From: Candidatus Hydrogenedentota bacterium
GTDB taxonomy: Bacteria; Hydrogenedentota; Hydrogenedentia; Hydrogenedentales; SLHB01
Length of the DNA stretch: 64,000 nt
Direction of reading: 5' to 3'
Assembly (NCBI GenBank): GCA_016215105.1
Contig: JACRLJ010000033.1
Location: 18,951 to 82,950, forward strand
Shown: positions 1 through 9,803 of the stretch, one piece after another
Position numbering within the stretch: the stretch's first letter is position 1
Layout: each line of letters opens with the position of its first letter
Position numbers and translations under genes: made by a program
The notes under the pieces: model-generated
The model's input: only the letters and a program-made list of their open reading frames with translations
Database searches by the model: none
What the model was told of the DNA's origin: nothing

Positions 1-243
1 AATGATTGCTCCATGACTTGCCATGCTTGTCCATGGCGTCTCGTTGGCGTTTATTTGGAAGCAGGCTCGGCTTAGTTCCTGGCATCAGTTCGAACTTCGA
101 GCCGCATCCGCTGCACAGTCCATAGATGAAGGTTGGGTGCTCGAGGAATTCTCCGCAGGACGGACACGCCGGGAGATTGCGCTGGTACAACTTGGCGGGG
201 TTGTCGAAGGGATGACGGCAGAACGTGCATTGCTGCAACATCC
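1..243 (-). CDS. zinc-ribbon-like protein, C-terminus runs off the left edge
   Basis: Manual reverse-strand translation gives MLQQCTFCRHPFDNPAKLYQRNLPACPSCGEFLEHPTFIYGLCSGCGSKFELMPG... with three CxxC pairs; open to position 1. Confidence 0.5.
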
Positions 244-471
244 CCGTCCGTTCCCAACACGTTGTCGGGCTTGGCGGACACTTTCTCCGTCTTTCTTCCG
301 AACAATGCCATCTATGATTTCTCCCTTGTGCGCGCGGACGAGATCATACTTCCCACCGAAGCGCCGAATCATTCCCGGCGCTTTGTCTCTCCGCCATTCG
401 CCGGCCAAGGATATCGCACGGTTCTTCAGCATGCGCAGTGCCGTTGATCAGCAGCAGCGGTCCTATTGTGC

Positions 472-1677
472 TCATGAGGCCGCAGCTTGGCCGGAATTGG
501 GCAGCTTGAGCGCCTTCGTTACGATCACTTGCACGGGGACGCTTTCCCCATAGGATTCGTCACCGGCCTTTATAGTGAACGTGATCTCGCCGTTCTTGAC
601 TCCTGGCGCCGCATTCTCGGCCACGCCGACAGACAGCGTTTGGCTATTGGGCTTGGCGCCAGGCTGCGCGGCGACTGTCAATGCGGCGTCCGTAACTCCT
701 AGACCGGCCAACTCGAATGGCCTGTCGGCCTCGATCGTTACAGTACCGGCGTTGACCTGGCCAGGCCGGGACGCCTGAAGGACCAAACGGGCGGTTGATA
801 GCTTGTAGAACGCGGTCACTTTTCCCGTAACGGGAACGAATAGGTCGCTGACAACCGGGCGTTTACAGGTATTCTTGATCTTGATCCCGGTTGACAGTTC
901 CCCGACCGCCGCATCCTTGGTTAAGGTCACCTTCACGTCGTATTCGACGCTGTCTGGTTTGGTCCATGCCGATTCAGGAACCTTCTCGAAGGTAACTTCG
1001 AGCTGTTTCTTGTCTTCCGGCCGGGAAGGCGTGACCTGTGTGATTTCGAATGGCGCTTCGCTTATTTGGCGAACACGCAAGGTCTTCGATACGGCCGTGC
1101 CCTTTGGAACATCGCCAAACGCCAGCGTATCCGGCTCGACGGAGAACTCCGGGTCCACCTTCGATACGACGTCCAGCAAGCTCAAGGGCTTAAGAGGATC
1201 GTTCGACCGGATCTTGAGTGTCTTATTCGACCCGAAACCCTCCGGAACCCGATCGGGGTGCAGGGAGACCTTTAGTATTCCCTGTCCGCCTGGCTTTATA
1301 ACCTGCTGCCCCTCGGCCATGACCCCCTCGGTGCAATGACAAGTAGTATCGATATCGGCGATAACCAGGTCACCGGAGCCGATATTGCGGACGGGAAAAT
1401 CCACGGTCGTCGTGTGCGAGTTCGGAACAAGACCCAAATCGAGCGTTGTCGTGCCGAGCTCGATCTTGGGAATGCCCTGCTGCGTATCCGCCGTCCCAGG
1501 AATAAAGCCTTCACCCTGGTCTTGTGACTGTGACGCCGCTTTCCGGGCTTGCTTGATAAAATCGTCAGAGGACTCATAGCGGACGTTCGATGGATTCTGG
1601 CGAAGGAGAAGGATTGCCGCAGCGGCAGCCAATGCCACGCACAGAGCGGTGATTACATAGGCGCGGGAAGATCGCAT
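472..1677 (-). CDS. DUF1573 domain-containing exported protein
   Basis: 401 aa; N-terminal hydrophobic anchor; IELGTTTLDLGLVPNSHTTTVDFPVRNIGSGDLVIADIDTTCHCTEG resembles DUF1573. Confidence 0.75.
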   Translation of the reverse strand: MRSSRAYVITALCVALAAAAAILLLRQNPSNVRYESSDDFIKQARKAASQSQDQGEGFIPGTADTQQGIPKIELGTTTLDLGLVPNSHTTTVDFPVRNIGSGDLVIADIDTTCHCTEGVMAEGQQVIKPGGQGILKVSLHPDRVPEGFGSNKTLKIRSNDPLKPLSLLDVVSKVDPEFSVEPDTLAFGDVPKGTAVSKTLRVRQISEAPFEITQVTPSRPEDKKQLEVTFEKVPESAWTKPDSVEYDVKVTLTKDAAVGELSTGIKIKNTCKRPVVSDLFVPVTGKVTAFYKLSTARLVLQASRPGQVNAGTVTIEADRPFELAGLGVTDAALTVAAQPGAKPNSQTLSVGVAENAAPGVKNGEITFTIKAGDESYGESVPVQVIVTKALKLPNSGQAAAS

Positions 1678-1680
1678 GAA

Positions 1681-2691
1681 TTACTCCGACTTGAACTTGA
1701 CGCCGTAACGGGTTTCCGCATTGTCGAGATCATCCGAAAGACGCCGGTATGTGTTTTCATCCACCGTGAGGTCCATTTCCATACCCATGAGCAAAGCGCC
1801 GACTACGGGTTCAAACGACGGCATGACCGTTATAGCCAGTGGATACTCCCGGTGAATCACGGTACGCATTGCATCCGCCAGGACGGGGCTGGCGCCTTTG
1901 AAGACACTGCCCGCCATGACAACTTCAAACGCTTCGTGAGCCATATCCAATTTACGCGCGGCCGCATTTACCATGGCGCCGAGATACCGGCCGCCGCGTT
2001 CCAGGATATCACACGAAACCGGATCACCTTCAAACGCGGCGTCGGCCACAAGCTTGGCCATTGGCTGAAGCTCGGAGTAGTCCATCTGGCGCCGGTAGAG
2101 TTTGTGAAACAGCTCCTCCACGTCCCGGCACCCCGAGCGCTCGATGAACTTGCGCGTGAGCAGAGTTGGCGGAATGACTTCTTCGCGCGCCTGCCATACC
2201 GCGCGGAGGCCTTCTTCGCCGAGCCCGCCGCCGCTGCACTGGTCACCGAATTCACTGCCCAAACCGCCCACGCGAACTTCCTTGCCGCTCCGGTCGCGGC
2301 CGGCGCATACGCAGCCGGTTCCACAGGCAATCACGATTCCGTAGGGATTGCGCGTGCCGCCGCGCAATCCGGCCATGGAATCGTTACGGAACACACGCGG
2401 CGTCGAACCGAATAAGGGCGTGTACATTTCCCGTTCGAGCATCTCGTAGTCTTCGGGGAGGTCCGCTCCGGCTATGCCCATGCCTATCCCCGAAATATCA
2501 GACAAAGTTACGCCTGCGTCGTGGAGCGCGGTCTGAACGGCTTTGCGGTTTTCATCCGCCGCCGGCGCGACGCCTCGGACCTCATAATTTCCCGCGCCGG
2601 CCCGGCCAAAGCCTTTAATCGTTCCGTCTGCCGTTCCGACCAAGCAAAACGTTTTGGTGCCACCGGCGTCAAGACCCAAATAGTATTTCAT
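1681..2691 (-). CDS. BadF/BadG-type ATPase, N-acetylglucosamine kinase-like
   Basis: 336 aa; YYLGLDAGGTKTFCLVG and GIVIACGTGCVCAG match the sugar kinase/BadF family. Confidence 0.8.
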   Translation of the reverse strand: MKYYLGLDAGGTKTFCLVGTADGTIKGFGRAGAGNYEVRGVAPAADENRKAVQTALHDAGVTLSDISGIGMGIAGADLPEDYEMLEREMYTPLFGSTPRVFRNDSMAGLRGGTRNPYGIVIACGTGCVCAGRDRSGKEVRVGGLGSEFGDQCSGGGLGEEGLRAVWQAREEVIPPTLLTRKFIERSGCRDVEELFHKLYRRQMDYSELQPMAKLVADAAFEGDPVSCDILERGGRYLGAMVNAAARKLDMAHEAFEVVMAGSVFKGASPVLADAMRTVIHREYPLAITVMPSFEPVVGALLMGMEMDLTVDENTYRRLSDDLDNAETRYGVKFKSE

Positions 2692-2799
2692 TTCACTTCC
2701 TAGACCGGCAGGCTGGCGCGGTCACGCGCCGACCGCCATGTTGACAGGTTCCGGCGGATTGCCACGGAACCATCTGCTTCGTGTCTGCTACACAAACAA

Positions 2800-2828
2800 G
2801 CACGCGGGACAGATGCTGTCCCGCGTGC
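2800..2828 (-). terminator. intrinsic terminator downstream of the cpoB-like gene
   Basis: Perfect 13-bp stem GCACGCGGGACAG/CTGTCCCGCGTGC with 3-nt loop, followed on the minus strand by TTGTTTGTGT. Confidence 0.75.
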
Positions 2829-2851
2829 CGAAAATAAATCACCATTACCGC

Positions 2852-3715
2852 TCAGTTGCCGCTTTGAAGCACTTTCAGCGCGGCGCGGCCACGTTCCGCT
2901 GCCGCTGAGGACGGGTAATTCTCGACCAGTTCCTTGAACAACTCGATCGCGCGCGCCTTCTGATTCAGATTCTTGTACGCGTTCGCTTCGTTGTAAAGGG
3001 CCACCGGGATGTTGTTCGTGCTGTTCGGATAGTTGGTGCGGAACTTCTTGTATTCCGCCGCCGCCTTCTCGTAGTCGGGAACTTTCGCATAGCAGAATGC
3101 GATGCGAATCTGCGCGCTCTCGCAGTTCTCACTGTCGGGATAGCGCTGCAGGAATTCCTGATACTGCCGAATAGCCTCGTCGAACTTGCCGGCCTCTTGA
3201 GTCTTCTTTGCCGCCTCAAAGTCCGCTTTCGCGTTGGATGCGGACTCTACCTTCGGAGGAGCCGGAGGCGGCGTTGCCTCAGAGGGTTCTACTTTTGCGG
3301 GCGGCGCCGGCGTCACCTTCGTATCATCGACCTTGAACTCTTCCGATGGCGGGGGTGTCGCCGTGGGCGCTAGAGCCGGAGAATCCGGCGCGGAGATGCC
3401 ACGCTCGCTGTACAACGCCTTCGCCAACTTGTCCAGTTTGGACTGAATTCGGTCGAGCCGTTTCTGGTTCTCTTCGGACATCGACTGGAGCTTCGCAATT
3501 TCCTTGTCGCTCGCGTCTACGCGGGCGCTCAGATCCGCTGCGCTCTCGTTCAGCTTCGTCACGGATGGACCCAGCGTTTCGTCCAGTTTCTTGACTATCC
3601 GATACGTCGAGTTCAGAGTGGCTTCCGTCTGGTCACGGCTTCCCGTGGTCGCGCATCCCGCCACGAGCGGGATGAACAGCGCCCAAGCGAGAGCCTTCCG
3701 CGCCATGCTGTTCAT
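2852..3715 (-). CDS. cpoB: Tol-Pal system protein YbgF/CpoB-like, coiled coil plus TPR repeats
   Basis: 287 aa lipoprotein-like N-terminus; ADFEAAKKTQEAGKFDEAIRQYQEFLQRYPDSENCESAQIRIAFCYAK; adjacent to pal. Confidence 0.8.
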   Translation of the reverse strand: MNSMARKALAWALFIPLVAGCATTGSRDQTEATLNSTYRIVKKLDETLGPSVTKLNESAADLSARVDASDKEIAKLQSMSEENQKRLDRIQSKLDKLAKALYSERGISAPDSPALAPTATPPPSEEFKVDDTKVTPAPPAKVEPSEATPPPAPPKVESASNAKADFEAAKKTQEAGKFDEAIRQYQEFLQRYPDSENCESAQIRIAFCYAKVPDYEKAAAEYKKFRTNYPNSTNNIPVALYNEANAYKNLNQKARAIELFKELVENYPSSAAAERGRAALKVLQSGN

Positions 3716-3847
3716 GGGTCATTCCCTTACACGTTAAGCAACGTCAGCTTCAAGAGCGGCTTCGCCGCATTTGCATTGTTAACCGCGTACCTTCTTTGCC
3801 AACGACAGCCAAGTGATTTACAAGGATGAGGCCGGCAAAGCAGCGAA

Positions 3848-4390
3848 CTACATTGCCTTGTTGAATTCAGCGCGACGGTTCTTCGCCCAGGCAGCTTCGC
3901 CGTGACCGGGATCGGCAGGCTGTTCTTTGCCGTAGCTGATCGTCGCCAACTGCGCGCCCGGAATGCCCAACTGAATGAGGTAATCACGGACGGCCAACGC
4001 CCGGCGTTCACCCAGCGCCAGGTTGTACTGCTGCGTGCCGCGCTCATCGCAATGGCCAGCGATTTGAATCATCGTCTTCGGGTACTTCTTGATCATGTCG
4101 GCATTGCCCTTGAGGGCCTCGCGGGCGTCCGCGCGCAGACTCGAACTATCGAAGTCAAAATAGACAACCTTCAAGCCCGTGGCTTTATTGAAAAGTATGT
4201 CACCCGCGTCCGGCAGCTCGTTCGGATTGCCCTTGGCTGTATCCGTTGCTCCCTTGTTTCCGGCGCCCATGTCCGGATTGACTTGGACCTTCTTCTTGTG
4301 ACAACCGCCCGCCGACACCATCACCAACGCCAAACTCATGGCCAACAGGCAAAAACTTAGGTTCTTCTTCGTACTCATTGTTTCTCCCAA
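3848..4390 (-). CDS. pal: peptidoglycan-associated lipoprotein (OmpA/Pal family)
   Basis: IAGHCDERGTQQYNLALGERRALAVRDYLIQLGI OmpA-like domain; lipobox-type N-terminus. Confidence 0.9.
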   Translation of the reverse strand: MGETMSTKKNLSFCLLAMSLALVMVSAGGCHKKKVQVNPDMGAGNKGATDTAKGNPNELPDAGDILFNKATGLKVVYFDFDSSSLRADAREALKGNADMIKKYPKTMIQIAGHCDERGTQQYNLALGERRALAVRDYLIQLGIPGAQLATISYGKEQPADPGHGEAAWAKNRRAEFNKAM

Positions 4391-4645
4391 CCTTTCCTTC
4401 CACGGTTAACACAGACCAGTAGCAGAGATAGTTCGTACCACTATACCAAAGGTCATAAGACCAGTCAAATCAACGCTGATAACTAGGGTATTAATTTCCG
4501 TAAAGTGCGAAAAGTTCCCACTCCGACCTAACACGTCCCCTGCGGACCGGAAACTCCGCGCCAAAGCGCGTCGGCAACCGTGTCGGCAATCGAGAAGTGG
4601 CGCGGCTTGCGCCGAGAGGGTACGTATCGTCAGTTTCGAAAAGAA

Positions 4646-4695
4646 TAATGGCGCGCTCGAAAGGATTTGAACCTTCGACACCTGGCTCCGGAGGC
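4646..4695. repeat. att direct repeat, distal copy (3' tRNA-Arg fragment)
   Basis: taatggcgcgctcgaaaggatttgaaccttcgacacctggctccggaggc, identical to 16661-16710. Confidence 0.93.
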
Positions 4696-4984
4696 ACCAT
4701 CGGGAACGCCGCCGAACGGCGTAACTCGTTGATTTCTAGTCTACTACACCATTGCAGAAAATGCAAGAATTTTCTTTTTTCTACCCTATTTAGCCCCGTT
4801 TCGGGTACTACCCGTTTCCATTATTGGCTAGCTATCACAGTACGGGTGGGATGTTATTGGGAATGAGTTCTCAATAAGAACCCCGCCCCCGCGCGTCAAG
4901 AAGCGCCACCCCAGACACCCGAGCAATGGGCCCGGGCTCTGGGGTGACTGGCCGCGACGTGGCGAAGCGCCGCAGCAAAGGGGC

Positions 4985-5389
4985 TTAGGTATGAACCATC
5001 GGTATCCCGGGATCGTCACCGTCGTGGCCGACGGGGCTCTCCTCGTGGCTCAGGGTGAACGGTCCACGGCGTATGAATGCCGCGATATCCTGTAGCAGCG
5101 CGCGGCCTGCAGCGCCGGCGAATTCCTCGAGAGCGTTCGGAAGGTCGCATTCGATATCGAATGCCGGGATATCGGGTAACGCGCGGTCCAGTGCGTCGGC
5201 AAGGGCCGCCCCGTCCGCCTCAGTGACCGTCTGGCCTTCCGCGGGGCTCAAGTAACCACCATCAGACTGGAACGGTACAGTGCCCGTAGGCTTCCAGCCG
5301 AAGGACATCCCTATCCGGCACACGCACAGCCAATGGTAGCCGTCGAGGTAGACCCCCGCGCCGTCGTGGCCTGTCAACGTCGTGCTCAT
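4985..5389 (-). CDS. hypothetical element protein downstream of the tape measure
   Basis: Start ATG overlaps the tape-measure stop (ATGA); MSTTLTGHDGAGVYLDGYHWLCVCRIGMSFGWKPTGTVPF... Confidence 0.6.
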   Translation of the reverse strand: MSTTLTGHDGAGVYLDGYHWLCVCRIGMSFGWKPTGTVPFQSDGGYLSPAEGQTVTEADGAALADALDRALPDIPAFDIECDLPNALEEFAGAAGRALLQDIAAFIRRGPFTLSHEESPVGHDGDDPGIPMVHT

Positions 5390-7611
5390 GTCGTGCTCAG
5401 ACGGAAACCACGTCCCTTGAGCGTGGACTGTATCTGTGTCTCCCACTCACGGGAAATGACTCGGGCCAGTTTGGCGATCTCCGCGGGGTTGCTCGCGTCC
5501 AACCGGGCCACGCTGACCGTGATCGGCGATGAAATGGATACGGTGGTATTTCCCGCCCCGCCGCCGGCGCCGCCCCTGGGCATCGTGACATCCGGAAGAA
5601 AGTTCGGCACGTTACTCAGCCGCAAATGGGACGTTTCCGCCGCCGTGGATATCTCGGTACCGACCGGCACGCGGAAGATTCCAGGGCCATTGGCGCCAAG
5701 GATACCCGCCTGACCGCCGGGCGTGATTCCGAGTTCGGGGCCTTCTTCGCCCGCCAGTATCGTGGCCATGCCGCCGCCTGCCATGCCGACAATGCCGCCT
5801 CGGGCTTTCGCGGAATCCACTACGATACCGCCCTCCGCCTTTGGCCGGACAAGGTCAAGGACGCCTCGGGCCTGCTCTCTCGCCCACGCGACGGCCTTCC
5901 CGATGTAGTCACAGATTGATTCCCACGTCCCAGTCCACATCTTCCACATCGAGTCGAGTACCCCTTTCATAGGCTGAAGCATGCTCCCGAATATAGACAT
6001 AAGTCCCGAACCACCGAAGATGCTCGTTCGCACATTGTCATTGATACTCGGGCTCTCGTGGTGGTCCAGACTGAGGCGGTCGAGGTAGAGCTGCATTTCT
6101 GAAGTCGTTTTCTCCGTCTTCACTAACGCCTGCTGCATTGTGGCGTCACGCTTCAACCATGCCGCGATCTCCGCGTCCAGTTGCTTGCGGATTTCCGTCT
6201 TCTGCGCTTCCGTGAGTTGCTTCATGTCTTTGATTTGTTCGCTGGTGTAGCCTTTAGACGCGAAGAACACCGCCTCTTTGGCGTTCAAATCCAACGCTGT
6301 GCGGGCCAGTTCGGAGTTGAATATCTGCTGTTTCGTGGCTTCGGCGCCGGTCAGTAGCCGGATGATCGAGGATGTCTCTTTCTCCTTCGCCTCGATCTTC
6401 AGTTGCGTCAAGTACTGCGCTTTCTGGGCGTCATCCATTTCCTTCATTTTAACTTCATCAATCACCAACCCCCTGGCGCGCAGCGTCTCGATGTATCGTT
6501 GCGTCATCGCGTCCACCTTGGCCTGGGATTCGGCCTGCTGGCGTTCGGCTTCTGTCACGCCCATGATCGCCTTACCGACACCCCAAATCAGCGGGGTGAG
6601 CGCCAACAGCGCAATCCCTGCAAGCCCTACCGGGCCGGTCAGTGCGCCGAACGCGATCCCCAAAGCGCCGATACCGCCGACACCAGTAAGCGCCGCGGCG
6701 GCGCTACCCAGCAGACCGAACGCCGTCACGATACCGGGAAGCGCGATAATTAGCGGGCCAAGCACAGTAGCGAGACCACCAATAACGCCGATGCTCACAA
6801 CTATGATCTTTGTGAGTTCGCTGTGGTTCTTTATCCAGTCAGTAGTACTTATGACCATGCCCTTGATCATGTCGAGCAGGCCCTTGAATCCGCCGCCACC
6901 TGTCAAGGCAGATCCGATTTCCTCCATCATGCTTCCAAACTCATTTTTGAGTTGCGTCCATTTCCCGGTAAGCGTACCAGCGGCGGCGGCGGCGGACCCG
7001 CCAAACTCCGTGGACAGTTCACTGAGAATTAGCTTCTGCGCCTGCATGGTCTGGCCTGACTTGACCAGTGTTTCGATTTGCGCCTTCTGCGATTCGGTGA
7101 ACGAGACGCCCACACGCTGAAGCGCGGACACGCCAGCAATTGGATCGTTGAGCGCCTTACCCAGCTGCATGGCGCTCGACTTCAAGTCCTGCCCCAGCGC
7201 CTGGGACATGTCGAGCATTGTCCGAGTGACCTCGGGGAATACGTCTTTGCCAATGTTCGTGAACGTGAGCAGCATAGATTGTCCGGCAGTGATCGCGTCA
7301 TCCTCGAAAGGCGTCATCCGACTGAGTTCGGTGGATAGCGCTTGGATTGATTCCGCCGTCATACCGGCGGCGCCTTTGGTGCTTTTCAGGACGGCTTCGA
7401 GTTGCGCCGATGCGGCTTCGCTGTCGGCGAATGCCCCGACCGCCAGCCCTAGCCCCCCTGTAATGGCCGCGCCAACGCCGGTAATCGCCGCGCCGATCGC
7501 GAGGGAGTGTTGCTTGACGGTACCCATGATCGAACCGACTTCACCCTCAGCTTTGGAGAGGCCCGTGGTGTCGCCTTTGATCGTTAGTATCGCATCGCCC
7601 AAGGAAATCAT
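5386..7611 (-). CDS. phage tail tape measure protein
   Basis: 741 aa; FADSEAASAQLEAVLKSTKGAAGMTAESIQALSTELSRMTPFEDDAITAGQSMLLTFTNIG; central hydrophobic stretch. Confidence 0.9.
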   Translation of the reverse strand: MISLGDAILTIKGDTTGLSKAEGEVGSIMGTVKQHSLAIGAAITGVGAAITGGLGLAVGAFADSEAASAQLEAVLKSTKGAAGMTAESIQALSTELSRMTPFEDDAITAGQSMLLTFTNIGKDVFPEVTRTMLDMSQALGQDLKSSAMQLGKALNDPIAGVSALQRVGVSFTESQKAQIETLVKSGQTMQAQKLILSELSTEFGGSAAAAAGTLTGKWTQLKNEFGSMMEEIGSALTGGGGFKGLLDMIKGMVISTTDWIKNHSELTKIIVVSIGVIGGLATVLGPLIIALPGIVTAFGLLGSAAAALTGVGGIGALGIAFGALTGPVGLAGIALLALTPLIWGVGKAIMGVTEAERQQAESQAKVDAMTQRYIETLRARGLVIDEVKMKEMDDAQKAQYLTQLKIEAKEKETSSIIRLLTGAEATKQQIFNSELARTALDLNAKEAVFFASKGYTSEQIKDMKQLTEAQKTEIRKQLDAEIAAWLKRDATMQQALVKTEKTTSEMQLYLDRLSLDHHESPSINDNVRTSIFGGSGLMSIFGSMLQPMKGVLDSMWKMWTGTWESICDYIGKAVAWAREQARGVLDLVRPKAEGGIVVDSAKARGGIVGMAGGGMATILAGEEGPELGITPGGQAGILGANGPGIFRVPVGTEISTAAETSHLRLSNVPNFLPDVTMPRGGAGGGAGNTTVSISSPITVSVARLDASNPAEIAKLARVISREWETQIQSTLKGRGFRLSTT

Positions 7612-7630
7612 GACTGCTACCTTTCGTGGT

Positions 7631-8059
7631 TTACACTCGCGCCAACGCGTTGCGTAGACGCTTCATCGGGTTTTCAAGTTCATAGACCGCCTCGAACGCG
7701 GTGACGATCTGTTGTGCCGTGCCGAGACTCACGACTTCCGCCGTTAATATCTGCGGAGAATGCTCCATCAGCGCATCCCGCACCACGAGCAGATCGTCCA
7801 CCGCACCGCCGCCGATCGCGTCCATCACCCCCTGGATAGCCGTGTCAATTCGCTGAATAATGTCCGGGCCCGGTGTGCTCATGACCTCTTGCAGTCCGTT
7901 TACCGGTAGGCCCTTCCGCGCCTGCGTGAACCATTGCACCTTGACGCGTTTGGTCCATTGCACACTGGCTTCGATGTTCAACGCCTTCACTGTCACCGTG
8001 GCCGGTCCGAATTTCAGATCGAGTGTGCCTTCTTCGTTTACCGCGTTCGTGTCGCTCAT
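7631..8059 (-). CDS. small phage tail/tail-assembly-type protein
   Basis: 142 aa directly upstream of the tape measure; position and sequence style. Confidence 0.5.
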   Translation of the reverse strand: MSDTNAVNEEGTLDLKFGPATVTVKALNIEASVQWTKRVKVQWFTQARKGLPVNGLQEVMSTPGPDIIQRIDTAIQGVMDAIGGGAVDDLLVVRDALMEHSPQILTAEVVSLGTAQQIVTAFEAVYELENPMKRLRNALARV

Positions 8060-8080
8060 GATGTTTCTTCCTTCCGTTGT

Positions 8081-8542
8081 TTAGACTGAACCTTCCAAAT
8101 CACGCTTCAAATCGTTCACCGCTTTCTCAAACCCAGGAGCTATGTAGGGACGCGCATCCATTCGCTTCGTCCCAACCTCCAACCAGCCACCGTAGCCGGA
8201 CTGCGTGTAGACGCGGAACCCGATATTGTCGCCGTCCGGCATACCCTCGGACCCGCCCGCACTCGGCATGTCGCCTATGGTGTGTACCGCGCCTTTGCCT
8301 TCGGAAAAGTCGGCCGTGATGGATTTGCGGTTTGTGCCGCCACGGTAGCCGCGTGGCGCTTCCGTCTTGGTAACGGGCAACGGGTTTGCCTTTGCCCATC
8401 CGACCGGACTATTCGTCTTGGCTTCAGCTACCGTCTGATTGGCGCATTCGCGGACGTGGCCGGCAACGATCTTCTTGACCTCTTGTATCGCCGCGTGGAC
8501 CTTCTCGAAATCGAATTGCATGCCCATCGAATTGCCTTTCAA
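8081..8542 (-). CDS. HK97 gp10-like putative tail-component protein
   Basis: C-terminus SGYGGWLEVGTKRMDARPYIAPGFEKAVNDL matches the gp10-type 'vEfGTrkmpArPfl.Pa' signature. Confidence 0.7.
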   Translation of the reverse strand: MKGNSMGMQFDFEKVHAAIQEVKKIVAGHVRECANQTVAEAKTNSPVGWAKANPLPVTKTEAPRGYRGGTNRKSITADFSEGKGAVHTIGDMPSAGGSEGMPDGDNIGFRVYTQSGYGGWLEVGTKRMDARPYIAPGFEKAVNDLKRDLEGSV

Positions 8543-8702
8543 GCTACGGCAGCCACCCGTAGCATGTTCTACATGTGTTACGTGTCAACTGTTTACGAAC
8601 CAAGCCCGCCATTCGTGGCGCCGGGTTCGGGTATCGGTACCTATTTCCGACACCCCGGCCCGCGCCGTAATGCACCAACACGGGCCAGGGCTTCCCGGCG
8701 CG

Positions 8703-8918
8703 TCACGTGAGCAACGAATCGATGGTGGTGACACCGCGCTCCTCGCAAAAAAGAACCAGCGAATCCATCCCTCGGGCCGACGCGCGCGCCTCAATGCCGC
8801 GAATCGCGGCGGCGCTCTGGCCGCACAACCGCAGCAGATCAATGTTGCTTCGGCCCGGAAGGCCCTTGTCATCGTGGGGTAGGCAGGCGTTTCTCTCAGG
8901 TCCGTCATACTGTGGCAT
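8703..8918 (-). CDS. small hypothetical element protein
   Basis: MPQYDGPERNACLPHDDKGLPGRSNIDLLRL...; start overlaps the end of the upstream small ORF. Confidence 0.45.
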   Translation of the reverse strand: MPQYDGPERNACLPHDDKGLPGRSNIDLLRLCGQSAAAIRGIEARASARGMDSLVLFCEERGVTTIDSLLT

Positions 8919-9111
8919 GGCTGTATTCCTTTTCGTTTTCGATGACGCGGCGTGCTGTCGCGTCCAGTTCGTGGTTTCCACTTGGCGTCTCACAAAGGCG
9001 CCAAGCTAGGTCAATCAACTCTTCGCGGGTGGCCGACTCGTAAGGATCAAATTCCACGGGTGGCGGTGTGCGTTTCTCTAACGCCTCAAGACGCGCTCTG
9101 AGTGTTCGCAT
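8905..9111 (-). CDS. small hypothetical element protein
   Basis: 68 aa, overlapping ORF chain. Confidence 0.45.
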   Translation of the reverse strand: MRTLRARLEALEKRTPPPVEFDPYESATREELIDLAWRLCETPSGNHELDATARRVIENEKEYSHATV

Positions 9112-9397
9112 TGATTGCCGTCTCCAATACCGTTAGTCGGCGTTCCAGTTCGCCCATGTCAATCGCGCGTAAGCAGACTTCGCCTATCCGGCAGAATATT
9201 CGCGCTTTCATAGCCGATTCGACACCATCCGCCTCCACTTCGGCGACACACTTTTCGAGCATACAGCGCACTTTGTCTGCGGTGTCGAGATGTACAGGTG
9301 CGGTGAGACGCTTTCTTTCAGCAGCCCTACCAGCACGGGCTTTGCGCTTGGCCTCTCTCTGCCACGCGCGCTGTTTCTCGATGTCCTTATACGGCAA
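9086..9397 (-). CDS. small hypothetical element protein, charged N-terminus
   Basis: MPYKDIEKQRAWQREAKRKARAGRAAERKR...; overlaps neighbours. Confidence 0.5.
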   Translation of the reverse strand: MPYKDIEKQRAWQREAKRKARAGRAAERKRLTAPVHLDTADKVRCMLEKCVAEVEADGVESAMKARIFCRIGEVCLRAIDMGELERRLTVLETAINANTQSAS

Positions 9398-9626
9398 AGT
9401 CTGTCTCCGTCATTCGCCAGTCGCCTACGCTCTCCACGCTCACGGGCTCTCTGCTGTCACCAACGCGCCGATGGACAATCGTCCAGCCGGTCGCCGTTAT
9501 GCGCTCAATCACGGGCGCCGGCGGGCCGAATGGAAACCCGTCTTCGGGATAGAGGATCGTCGCCAATGGCCCGGGACGTGGTATCAGCGCCGCGGATAGC
9601 CGCTCGATGCGTGCGCGTGTTCTCAT
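9387..9626 (-). CDS. small hypothetical element protein
   Basis: 79 aa in the overlapping ORF chain. Confidence 0.45.
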   Translation of the reverse strand: MRTRARIERLSAALIPRPGPLATILYPEDGFPFGPPAPVIERITATGWTIVHRRVGDSREPVSVESVGDWRMTETDFAV

Positions 9627-9799
9627 TACAGGCGCCCCATCGCTTTGCGGATCAAAGCGTTCATCGCCGCGCTGCTATCCGTGGGCGCCACGTTCGGCAC
9701 ACCCGCGCCGGCGCCAGCGTTGGCATTCGCCGGACGCGGCGGTTGTGGAGGCGCCGCTGGGGCTGGGACACCGGACACGCGGCGAACCCAATCGTTCAT
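9626..9799 (-). CDS. small Pro/Ala-rich hypothetical element protein
   Basis: MNDWVRRVSGVPAPAAPPQPPRP...; ends at the start of the next ORF. Confidence 0.4.
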   Translation of the reverse strand: MNDWVRRVSGVPAPAAPPQPPRPANANAGAGAGVPNVAPTDSSAAMNALIRKAMGRL

Positions 9800-9803
9800 C
9801 GTG

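Noticed and set aside
85-432. 115-aa ORF overlapping the left-edge zinc-ribbon frame
   Set aside because: Competes with the CxxC-rich frame; cannot be supported at the window edge
4985-8542. Tailocin or contractile injection system
   Set aside because: Only gp10-like, small tail-type and tape measure genes; no sheath, baseplate, spike or ATPase
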